Shown here in pieces: positions 49,853-61,900 of a stretch of 64,000 nucleotides of DNA; the stretch's first letter is position 1, and each line of letters begins with the position of its first letter. This DNA is from Otis tarda. Its lineage: Eukaryota > Chordata > Aves > Otidiformes > Otididae. The position numbers and the translations under genes were made by a program. The notes beneath the pieces were generated by a model that was given only the letters and a program-made list of their open reading frames with translations, was not told the origin of the DNA and made no database searches. Where the stretch lies: NCBI GenBank assembly GCA_026413225.1, contig CM048554.1, forward strand, positions 89,445,963 through 89,509,962, read 5' to 3'.

Positions 49853-52800
49853 GAAGCAGTGAGTTGAGGAATAAACCAAACCTTAAAAGAATTTAAAACT
49901 TTGCATATTGTAAGCTGAGCCAGACTGTGGCTTCTCATTAAGAAATGTTTGTTAGTAAAGCCCTATTCATATCTCATTTCCCATGAAGACTTTAGCAAAT
50001 TAGCGTGTTACTCTGTGGAGATTTGTGCTTTGGTTTGCATCTTCCTCCTTTATTTTTTTTTTCTTCTCTGCAATCTATCTCACATCAGTAAAAGCTTTAT
50101 CCCTTGAACACAGGAGAGTTTCTAAAATGGGAATATTCTAGATGCTGGGCTGGAGTCAAAGGACAGAGACAGTCTTCACTTATTTAACACTTTTTTCCTA
50201 CAGTAAAAAAGTAAGCAATACATGAATCATACAAATGCTGGCAAAAATAAATACACTTGATCCAATAGTGATGAGGTCATTCACTGCCATACTGACATAG
50301 GATCTTTTCAGCAGCTGCCTTTCTAAGCCTGAATCTGGTCATCTGCGGGGATACAAGGTTGTCTGCAAGGCACGGTGGGCAACCTCCTTGATGTGAGGTC
50401 CTGTCAGGAAATGCAGACCCCTCAGCATCCCAGAAGGAGCTACTGTGCTGCTGGAGTTGGAGGTGGGGGTACAGCACAGGATCCTGCCCCAGCCTTGTCA
50501 GCAGGCCCCCAAAACTGCTCTTCACAACCCCACTCAAATATGATTGTGAGTGTTGCCATCAGAGTGCTGCATAAAAGGCAGTCCTGGGGATCTGAAGGAG
50601 GCTTTGACAACATTTAACTTAGAAACTCAAAGGGTATTTTCTATCAAAATTTGAAGGGTGGAGGAAAAATGTTCAGCCCAGTAATATTTTTATGTTCCCG
50701 GTGAATTGTGACACAGCTGCTTTTGTTTGTTAGCATGTATATGTTATTTATTAACATGATATTTATTTGGACTTAAACAATAGAAAGACATTAGTTGCCC
50801 TACCATGCAACAGTGATTACTCTAATCCAGCAGCATTACAATAATTATTCAAAAAGTGACTCAGACATATAAGTAAAAAGAAAACCCTTTCCAAGCCTTT
50901 ATTGTTCCAGGAATTAATATAATCTTAATCCTCTTTTGGAGCATGACTAGTTACAATTTTTTGCTTAAATATTGTAATTGCTTAAAACTTCAAATTTGGA
51001 ATGTCAGAGGCTATATACCAAACAGAAAGGAGACATACACTGACAGCTGAGTTTCAGTGTACAAAAAAAAATATTTTAGCTTTTATTTTCAATGTAGCAT
51101 TTCCAATTTTATCCAAATACATCTTTACAGAAGAGAAAAGTTGAAAGCAAAAAAAAAAATCCAGCTCAAAATATTTTATTTTGGCTCATCTGGTGAACCA
51201 AGAGTCAATTCATTCAACTGTTCTGATGAAGTTGTTATTTTGCTAGAGTTCAAAAAAGAACTGCCTGTGATATTTGGAACCTGAGGCTATTGACTGCCTC
51301 TTTGCTAGAAAAATCCTTACAACGTTTTAATTACAGTAAGCCAAATTATTACATAAGGATTGCATTAAAAGCCTTAATTATCCAAATCCTCACTGAGACA
51401 AAATATATTATCATCAGCTGACATATGGGAAAAATGAATGCAGAAAAGTAATCTTAAGAGAGGGCTGCTCAGGACAAATGAGTCCATATTTCAGACCAGA
51501 ACAGGAAACAATGGCATTCCTGTTTTTGCTCTTGTACTTTCATTCTTCAAGACTGTGACATATCTCACACTGTTATACTGTCCCCCTCTTGAGGCCAAAA
51601 AGAATGGAGTAGATTAATAGAGTAGAGAGAAACCACAATAACAGGTAGAACAATGTTTCTTTAGTTTAGTCTATGCAGAGCAAGTAAAAGCATTGCCAAA
51701 GAGTATCAGCACTGTGCAAGAGGAGCTGACAGCAAAATTCTGTGAGACATAAAGAAACGTTCTATAAAGGCAAAGCTCCAAAGTCACAAATGTTACTTTA
51801 AGCAGAATTTTTAAAAGGATCATTTTTTTTTAATTTTATTTTAGTAAAAATCCTACTGAAAGTGGGAACAAAATCTGTTATAAGAGAAGAAATTTATTAA
51901 CATTTACTATAGGCAAGAAGTTTAAACTATCGATTAGAGAGCGAAAGGAAGGGTCAGGTAAACTTATGAAAGCTCTAATGAGGTTGTGTAATTCAGTAAC
52001 ATTTCAGTAAACTTATTGATTGAAATTTTCACTAAAAACTAGAAAGAAAAAAGGGAGCAGCTCTCAATTTTGATCTCTCTACATGAGTAGTTGTGTGCTT
52101 TCTGAGTACTAATAAAGCACACATTGCAGTTAGTTTGATGTTGCATACTTTTTTAATGATGTTGGCCTCATACTTCCCTAAGAAACTATATGCAATATGC
52201 TTAATATGCAAAGTAGCATGAAAAAAAATACACATAGATGAAACTAATAAAATAAAAAAATGGGAAAAAAAATAAGTTGCATTTGGGCAGACAAAAGTTT
52301 CTACTGTTTCTGACAAATCAATATTTTAAAACCGATACAAGAAGGTTAAAAAATGGAAGCTATTATATTTCAGTAAAGTAGATCTTAACAGTGAATGTGT
52401 TAGTAAAAAACATTTGATTGGCTACTTTTTGCCTTTGAAAATTTCTCAGTGTGGGATCCTTCGTGGCACCTACTTGAAAGTGAGGCATCTTTTCTCAGGT
52501 AGCCACCCATCTTCCTCCTGGAGTCCATGCAGAGAAATAGCCACCTCTGTGAGGTGGCTTATTGCACCCAAAGAAACCCATGTCTGAGCTGTGGGGAAGA
52601 AGTTTCTCTCTGGAGCATCTCTCTCTTTTCACAATGTTAGGTAGAGCCTGGATGTTCAACTTCTAACTTTTGGATGTCAGGACTACTGCTCTTGAAGAAT
52701 GAAGACAAGCAACTGTGGCTTTGAGGGTTGTTTCTGACAACAATAGGTTTGCTCCATATGATCCCTTACAGCCTCTTAATTATGTTAATTTCCTGTCTCC

Positions 52801-54522
52801 AGTCCTGTATTCCAAGGAAAAAGATAGGATTTAGGCAAGACTGTTAGCTGACCTCTCAGTTCTTACAACAGTTTGAATCTTCAAAAGTCCCCTTGCCTTG
52901 TGCAGATTTGTTCCAGTATCGTATGCTGGATTTCCCACAAAAGGGATAGGTCAAACCACTGCTCCTAGGAATGTGTTCATGCCAATAGTTAGAAGGCAAA
53001 TTACACTTTATTTCAGTAACTGAGAAAGAGTCGCTTCTGGGGAAGAACCAAATAGAGTTGAGGGATTACATGAAGGAGTTATCCACTTTTACTCAGAAAG
53101 TCTCATATTTTATGTACTTCTACAACAGATAATTTAATAAGAAAAGGAAGGGGGAAAATTGCTGCAATGCTGTAGAGACTATATACAGCAGTACAAACCT
53201 TTTCTTTCAGCCCTTATATCCTCTTTACTTTTTGTAGGATGGGATGACAATCATTGTCAGTACCAGTAACACATTGATTTATCAAAGACAACACTGGATG
53301 TTAGGTGGAATCTATACCTCTGTGAGTTGTTGGATTTTTAATGCACTACCATACTAAGAGCAAGTGTAGTTTTAAATTATCCAAAACTATCTGTAAAAAT
53401 GAGACAACCTACATTAAGCTCTAGAATTTGAGGCCTGTAAACAAATGTAACACCATGCGAATTAACACTGCTAAAACAGAACTGTCAGATTGCTATGTCA
53501 CTGCTCTTGTGCAACTTCAGACATTTTTATATACATATTTTCTTACAGGTAAGGGGCTTTTTTTCTCCTCTGCCTCTTGAAATTCTTCAATATCATCATT
53601 ACATAAAATGCTAAGGAAAGCACTTTCTGCCTTATGAAAGTATCAGCCAGATACTTAAAACCAGAAAACAGAAGCTTTTTGGCCAACAGGCCATCATCTT
53701 GTACAATCAAGGGCAATGGTTGTCTTGCTTTAAAAGACTGTATAATGCAATTTCTAGATTAAATGATACAGTGAATTTAGTTAAGACTTGACTCTAAACT
53801 TAGGAGTATAAACTATTTGAGAACATTTAGTCAACTGTAAATACCATATATTTGTTTTCCCTCAAGAAAGTCTTTATGCTTACTAACAAAGAAGTTAATT
53901 ACACTTTGATTAGAAGCAAAGGAAGAAGGATATCAATTAGTGAATACAAGAGCGCCCTGAATCAAACATTTTTGGAATACAATGTTGTCTGATAAAACCT
54001 ACACTGAACAAATATGCAGGTGTTTGCTAAACGGTGAATCCAATTGTAAATAGCTATAGTGTTACTTTACATTAATTAGCAAATGTAATAGTGTTGTCTA
54101 TTATACTTGAGGTATTTTGTTTATCAAAATATATATTTAGTTCATTTTTCCATCTCTCTTTGGAAGATCAAATTTTACAATTATGATTGTTCAATTCAGA
54201 CAACATTGTGAAAAGTTTTATGTTTGGAAAGCACAAAAATTATTTATTAGGCAACAAGTAATATGCTCCATTAAAACCCAAAAGCAAGTAAGTGAAAGTT
54301 ATAAGAAATTTCTGATTTTACTAGATCCCTAAGTTAGCATTTTTTTTGCAAGGGAAGAGCTGGACAAATACAAATGAAAACACTAATCTACAAGAGAAAC
54401 TACAGATCCAGCCTAAATTTGTGTATTAGTAACATTTACCATAAGACAATATGGGGTAAAAGCATGGATTTATACTGATGAAACTTTGATTTCTCTCTTT
54501 AAATGTTATTGCTGTATTTTAA
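49853..54522. other. Unique AT-rich non-coding DNA
   Basis: No supported gene. GC rises briefly at 50280-50560. A hairpin is present at 52539-52559. A/T runs of 8-10 bases are common. No mobile element is recognised. Confidence 0.55.
52539..52559. other. Short perfect hairpin
   Basis: Arms AGCCACCTC and GAGGTGGCT pair perfectly (9 bp, mostly GC) around a 3-base loop TGT. There is no T-run after it and no flanking RNA gene signature. Confidence 0.6.
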
Positions 54523-54654
54523 AACTGGGCTCAGAAAAGCCCAGTTCTAATTTTTTCAGAAGTCCAGTATATTTTTAAAAGTCCAAAGTATTTATATTGC
54601 AATATATATGTATAGTGCAATTTTATATTGCACTATTTTTAAAAGTCTGAAGTA
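54523..54654. repeat. Cluster of inverted and direct repeats
   Basis: Within 132 bp: a hairpin with arms AACTGGGCT / AGCCCAGTT (54523-54531, 54538-54546); a perfect palindrome TATATTGCAATATA (54593-54606); a hairpin with arms ATAGTGCAA / TTGCACTAT (54612-54620, 54628-54636); and a 20 bp direct repeat (54571-54590 and 54635-54654, two mismatches). It could be a remnant of a small palindromic DNA element or a structure-prone AT-rich site. Confidence 0.6.
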
Positions 54655-55872
54655 ATTTAACTAAGAATAACTCTTTGTTACTAAAATTCCAATTTTTAAA
54701 AAATTGGTTTTACACAAAAAATAGAGGAAGAACAAGTGAAGATTAAGGATTTCTTCTGGTTGTGATATAGTTTCTTGTTTTTCACTTTTTTAATATTAAC
54801 TTTTCCTACCTCTCACAGACAGAAGTTCTCCAATCACAGTCTAATTCTCATAATACGTCTCTCCTACATCTAGACAATTTCTGTCCTAATAATTGGGAAA
54901 CATCTTAGGTGAAGTGAAATTGTTGATGGAAACAATGTTTTGCCCTCCTAAAATGTGTTGAATGACATAATCCGGATCTTCTTTTTGAGCTACTTCTCAT
55001 AGTAACAGAAGGAAGAGAAAGTCTGTAGTTGACATCCTCATTTCTCTTTGCGTTGTGTTAGGATTTCCTAGGGATAGCCACAAGATTATAACCTTTCACC
55101 TGGTGATAATAACTGGAAAGTATTGGTGCTGCTCACATTTTAAATAAAGGAGAGGCACGTTTTCAGGATATTTTTTTTGTGCCACTGCCAAGGTATTCTT
55201 AGAACAAAAAAGAGAGACTTTCTGTCACCTTAATAGTTTAATCAAGACTTTTGAAAATATGGTGAATACCATGGATGGGAAGTCTGAAGTTTGTAGAAAA
55301 ATGCAGTTCATGGCATCTCCCATGAAGAAGTGATGGGGATGTGAGGCAGCAGTGCCAGAAGTTGCAGGAGTTTCCAGGAGGATCTTTATTCTTTTTAATA
55401 AGCTATGGATGGGATAGGGTCACATACAAAAGCAGTAGGACCCTAACAAGTGAAAACTACCCTAGAAGAAAGTTGTTGACAGCTTGTTAACTAAGTTGCT
55501 CAGATCCTGCATAGGAACTCAGGCTTGTTTAGTACAGATGTAACAGTGGAGTGGTTTGCAGAGGTCAGTCATAGACTCTTCCCAAAGGAAAGGCCATCTC
55601 TCAAGGTATTTTGCTTTTTTGGCTTTTCATTTATTTTATATGTGTAAACATTTGAAATTTTATGATGACAGGTTTTGTCAAATGATCTGTGGTCATCTCT
55701 GATTTGGATAGATGTAAAGGGAAGTCTCATCTTACCTGGGCAATAGGAGAATTAGTAGCAACAACAGCTTCAGAAAAATCTGTACTCACATTTTACTTCA
55801 AAGGTTTTAATTTAGAGGAGATAATACAAGTTTATTTCATATGCAAATGTGTTCAAACTGATGAAAATAAAC
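54655..55872. other. Unique AT-rich non-coding DNA
   Basis: Nothing recognisable. Confidence 0.55.
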
Positions 55873-55961
55873 TAAACTATATATAGTTTATATATAGTTA
55901 CTATATAGTTACTATATATAATTACGATCAAAAAGAACATAAACTATGTATAATTATGATC
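55873..55961. repeat. AT-rich palindrome and 11 bp tandem repeat
   Basis: A perfect 18 bp palindrome TAAACTATATATAGTTTA (55873-55890) is followed by TATATAGTTACTATATA at 55891-55907 and again at 55902-55918, giving an 11 bp period. A 13-base direct repeat (TATAATTACGATC at 55917-55929, TATAATTATGATC at 55949-55961) closes the patch. Confidence 0.75.
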
Positions 55962-58900
55962 TTATTTAAATTCTAATGATTTTACTTCACAAAGCACATA
56001 ATCATTTGCATTTGTGGATAGTTTCAAACCTAGAATACAAAAATCTGAGGTCCTATATAGGTGGTAAAGAAGAAGGAGATCAAGACTGCAATTTTTGCTA
56101 CCTTGACTCCCCTGTAGTTCTCCCGTGTTTTCTACATGCTATGTGTGATGTGGGCACTAACTCAGACAAGTTAGGAAAGGTTGTGAAGTTTCTGACCTTT
56201 TGTTTTCTGAACAATTTACCCAAAGGTGCCAATTATGGTGGCAGGTGTCTTGATGTGAAAATGTAACTCACCAGACCAGGACCTCTCAGCTATTTCACAA
56301 GTGCTCCAAGCAGCTGCAAATTGTTATGATTTTGTGGCTTTGTGGTATTCAGTTAGTCATGATCCAGAATGTTGTAAGCCAGTGACCTATAAAGAATTGA
56401 TACCAATCTCTCGGACTGTGATGGACACATTTTCAGTCAAGCAAGAAATTGCAGTGTCCCAATGTGCGGTAATCAACATAGATATGCAGTGCCATGGTAT
56501 CACTGTTAGACACCCCCTACAAGGTAGCAGATCTGTAAAACAGTGAAATCAAGTACCCTACTAGTACCCAAACTAACAGTCTCCATTTCCTATGATTTTC
56601 TCTTTATTGGAGCTCCAGATTTTCTATTCATCTGGCAATGAGAAGGGCAGATTCCCTTTTTGTATTCATTGGTGTCTAATAACGTAGAAGTGCCTGAAGC
56701 AGCCTTTTCTTAGGCAGAACTATACAGATGCACAGGATCACCTTGTTTTCCCCAGCTGCCTGTTTCTATTACATTAGTAAGAACTTAATATGTTTGTCAA
56801 ACACATACAGGTGTACTTGTATATACAAGCACACAATATGCTTTGTGATTGCTTTTCCTTTGGAAAAGAGACAAAAAAAAAAAAGTAGAAATCCTGACTA
56901 GCTTTGAAAAACCCAACCCAGACAAATCAATCAAAAGGGAAAGAGTTAGGGAATGACAATGAAGAAATCTGGTTCAGTGCTACTACACTCAGAGCAAAAA
57001 CTCTGCTACTGTACTCAACAAAAGAAACGGGCCCTGTATATTTGTTATTAATTACATAGTGTTTGATGGATACACTTAAGATTTAAAACTGACATTACAC
57101 AAAATGGGGTTTGGTTTTAAAATAAATATAGATACGCAGATACAAAATAAATATAGGCTTTATCCTGGTGAATTAAACAGTGTCTGGGAGTATACCTCGG
57201 CACTGGAACCTGATTGTTCCCTTCTGCTCAGTTGCGAGGTCTGTCCACGCCTCCTGGCACATTACCAGCCTCTTCCCAAGCAGCTGTCAGGGCCAACCTT
57301 ATCGGTCTGTTCCATTTATCCTGCTTTTGCTGAGGAAGGGAATTTAATAGCTTTGATCTGGACTATTCTGTGCCTATTGATTAGAAAATGGGTCTGGAAT
57401 ATGGGTCTGAACTTGTTTGATTTACTAGGATAGCTATATATTCCTTTCTATGCATTAAAATTTTCCATGCACAGATAGGGCTTGGTGTAGGACCTATGTT
57501 TAACTTAAGACTGATCTAGTTTTGTAGCAAATACAAGATCTTAGTTGTGCTGGTACTAAAGAGGTAATCAGAACCTAGTATGTCAATCTGTAGTCTTCCA
57601 CTAATGGTCTAGAGCCTCAGAGAAATTCATGGGTGAATTTGGAGATGCCTATGGTGGGTAATACTGCAGGAAAAACAAGGCCATTGTTAGGTTTTTTTTT
57701 TTATTTCACTCCACAGGAGTTTGCACTGCTACTGGAAAAAAAGTGACGCTTTCCTGTGTGTAAGATTTGCATGCCTTAATTACCAAAGCTGTGTTCTGTG
57801 TGCCCTGGAAAGCTCAAAACCCCAAGCTTGTCTGCTGTGAAGACTATCAGATCACAAGTGCACCTGCAAGCATTGCCAGAACCTGTTTTTCAAAGCGCAA
57901 GCAACCTGACATGTTCGAGTTCAGCAGCTTGCTAGTGCGGCTCCCATGGTGGGGAGGCACCTGGGAGGCACTCTGCAAACGGGGCAGAAGACAAGGTGGT
58001 AGAGACAAAGAATGCTAGGCTTTCTGCTTCCCTTGAATCCACTTTCAGGCTACCGTCAAGGTCCCGACCTACCCTCTTTATGCACAAGCATGAAACAGTC
58101 TTACTTCAACCTGTTGCAGCCAGGGGACTTTTAGCAGACAAGCTTGCTCATTTGAAGTAGGCCGAGCTGCCGTTCTGTGTGCAGGATGGACATACCCGTG
58201 GCCTTGGAGTGCCATGTCCACCTTTTCTGACATGTAAAGCTCTGGGAAAAAACCATCCCAGGGGAATCTGAAGGACTTAGAATGAACTTCAGTCTGCTGA
58301 TAAAAAGCCTTTCCTAGTCACCTTTCATGCATGCCTTAGAAATATTTCCTAGGTAACAAAACTGAAAAGCAGTGTTTTGACATGTTTCCATTTGCTTCCA
58401 CAAATTTCCAACCATTTATAGTCTTCGGAGAAGATTAATAATTTTTGCCTAGTTATTTTAATTGGCCATTGTTTTTAAAAAGATTGCATATTACTGAACA
58501 GAAGAAGAACTGTGTTCTCCAGCATGAATGAAAGAGTTTTTGTGTGAAGTGTGAATCTCTCACTCTGGGCAGCTTGGAGAGGCCTTTGCCTGCATGGCGA
58601 ATTGCAACATTCTCAGGGCATTCATCAATTTTTAGTGAACTCAATGTGAACAAGGGGACTTCAGAACTTTATAGGATCCTATACTTTGTCTTGAGATAGC
58701 ATCCATGTTGTGGCATGGATTGGTTTTTCTGGACAAAAAGGTTGATTATGAATATGATTGATGCCCCCTACTTTGGCTAATGCATGGTTTATTCCAGGAT
58801 AATGTTTACACAAATTATAATAACTTTCCAAACAGCTTGCATCTGTTGCTTACTTCCTTTGAGGATCTTCCACTTCTCCTCTGTTACAATGCATAATTGG

Positions 58901-61900
58901 GAGCAAAATCATCAGGAAGGAGATATACTCTCTGGTTTAGCTAAGCATGAGTGGTTTGCTAAAGATTATTTATAAAGGTCACTTCCTACTTGGAAAGGAG
59001 CCTGTAATAAGCTTCTCTTCAAAGGAAGAGATCTTTTTCTTTAAAATTCTCATTCTGGGTGGTCTGGTTTATTCCCAGCTCTCATAGAAGTCAATAGGAA
59101 GGGATGCTCCATTGTCACCTGGGGACACTGCTGGCTCTTTAGCAAAACAAACTGTATTTCAAGGACAGAAAGTAGGAATGGAAATATTTTATAGTTAGTA
59201 CATACATAATAAGGGGTGCTTTTGCCAGTCTTGTTAGAAAAAGAGGAATCTGGATCCTTTAATTATGTACAGTCAGAAGGAATTAAGTAAATCATTGAAA
59301 AAAATGGATAAACTGGGAGTGGATTAGCAAACTCCAATTATTTTTCATATTTTATGTGGAGTATAACAACAGGAGGGTTCTGAGAGGTGTTCGCATTTCA
59401 CACTTGTTGTGGAAAATGTTACTTTCTCCAATTATCATTTGTGCTTGTTTGGTAATGAAAGGGCCTCACAAGAATGTATAGCATATATTCAGTGCAAAAA
59501 GGAGGGAAAGACTTTTAAACATGTTTAGATTGGGGAAAAAAAAAAATCTTCTGAAACACATGGCCAGAAATTTTCAAGTTAGTTTTTGGAAGTCAGAACT
59601 GTTGAACAGCAAACTAATCAAATGCAAATTCTGAGCTTCAGATCAGGTGTTTACAAGAAATGTTGCTATAATTAGGTCACAAGGCAGGGCAGGTAGATCA
59701 CAGAGATTCTGGTACTGTTGAATCATATGTCTGTAGAGCAGAAGGAGATCATACAAGATCACACAAGCTATGGTTTGGGGCCAAAAATGGCATACCAGCA
59801 GATATTAAGCACATGGCAGTTGGGAAGAATTGTGGGAGGCAAAAAATTGCAAGTTGTGAGCCATCTAGGGTTTCCTACTCCCATCCAGACAGCTGCTGTC
59901 AGCAGATCATGGTCCCATGGGAGGCAGCAAATCCTGACTCCAGCAGAGCCTGGGCTGCAGCTGCTTCTCTGGAAAGGGGACGTGGCACATTACTCAAGCA
60001 GCACTGCTGTCTTGTGATCCAGCCCTACCTTCTGCACTGAGAGGCAACTTGGAATACCCAAACCATCCGTGAGTGACTGTCACCTAATCACTTCTCAAGT
60101 CAAGAGATTTCACACTTCTAGGCAGCTTGTGGCATTTCAGAAAACTTACTCTTCCTTAGCATTCTCTTCCCCCAGACTAAGGAAAGACAGTACCCCCAAT
60201 TCTCCTTTTAAGGCACAATTTAGTGCCTATTCCTGTTTGGTCTTTCTTTTCCTTGACTTGTTGTCTTAATTGCCTTGTATCTTCATGTTTGCAGGGGTTG
60301 TCTTCATATTAATCAGAACAAAATCTCAGCTATAAACTTGTGTGTTCCTTCACTTTTTTTTTTTTTCCTGCCATGACAAATGAGAAACTGTTCTTGGGAA
60401 TGGCAATTTACATAGGAAAATGAATGTCTAGCTAAAAAAAAAAAAAAAGAAAGAAAATTGAGAGAAACAAACAAACAAACAAGCAAACCTGTCTCTTCCT
60501 CAAACAATCGGAGACTCTTGCTATGCGAATAAGATCCAAAGAACTTAGGATGCAGATAGTTTTTTAAAAATCCACACAGATTAGAGTCCTAAAATACTAC
60601 GACAATTTCTGCAAAAACTGAATTGTCCATGGTGTTTTCTAAGACAGTGTTGATACTGGCCTCTTTAGACATTGAATTAAAAATTGAATCTATTTTTTCC
60701 TCATCCAAAAATGAGTGTCAGAACATTTCCTAGAATACCTTGCCCTTGGTTGCTGAACAGTTGCAGTTTCATATCTTTACAGGAAATCAAAATTAGGATT
60801 CTTGTTGTGGAATTTGACATATGAATGCTTATAACAATAAGGAAATTCAGAGGATTATCATATTTATCTAAAAGAAAATTAAGTCAAAAGAGGAAAGTGT
60901 CTGTTTTGATGATGCAGGAAAAGTTGCCCGTATCTTAAGCAACACAAGAATAGATTCATTTACACTGGCTGAAGAAACTCCAAAAAACACCTACATACTT
61001 GTCTAGGCTATTTTTTTAACCTCCCCAAGTTAGTATTGTTGGAGAGGACCACAAACAAAAGAGCAATCATGTGTATCTCCAAGGAGCATAATGAGCAGAA
61101 GTGTGCAGTGAAGTTTAGATTCAGAGGTACTCTTGCAAGTTGTTACTATCCCTGATGCAATGAGTTGTGGAAAAATGCCACAAAAATAGTAAGGCATCAA
61201 CCAGAAAGAATGCAGATTCAGACCAATCTGTATTTAGCACAAGGTAAATTAACTACTGCTTGATGAAATCTGGTTCAATGGAAAACAGAAAGAAGTCTGC
61301 TGTATTTTGAAGCTCATTTCAAAGTCAGTGGGCCTTTACAAATAAGGATATGTATAAAGCAAAGCAAAAAATTTGACTTGTGCAAAAGAAAAAGCATGTG
61401 ACTTGGTATACAGAGAGCTGCCATAATGTGAAGCACTGCTTTCAAAGTGGTAGGCCACATAAGTCAAATGGTGGCTTGACAGATGTGATAGCCCACAGCA
61501 AGGGAAACTGAAGAATATCATATGGTACCTTCTGCAAAATCTACGTTGTAGGGGAGAAAGCTAGGGTGATGGGCAGGAAAAAGCAGAAGGAAGTGTTGAA
61601 TTGATGGTTTTGTCTAAATATTCTTTGTGAAGCCACAAAAAGACAAGGCTGAGCTGGCTGACCCCTGAGCATGACATGACCAAAGCTACTAGCTTTGTTT
61701 GTCCAAGGTATTCATACCTTAGGATGAACTACCCCTGAGATTGTCTGAAACGTTAACTAATTTTAACTGATTGATTTTTTGAATGTGTTCGAATTTCGAT
61801 TTAATGTTTCTATAGACTTTCCCAGTTCATGTCTAACCAGGAAAAGAGATGTCATTCCTGTTAAAGCCCCCGTTATGGCCCCTAGAAACTGTTGGTAAGG

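Noticed and set aside
55873-55961. AT-rich palindromes as a replication origin
   Set aside because: Vertebrate origins have no such defining sequence, and nothing else supports it.
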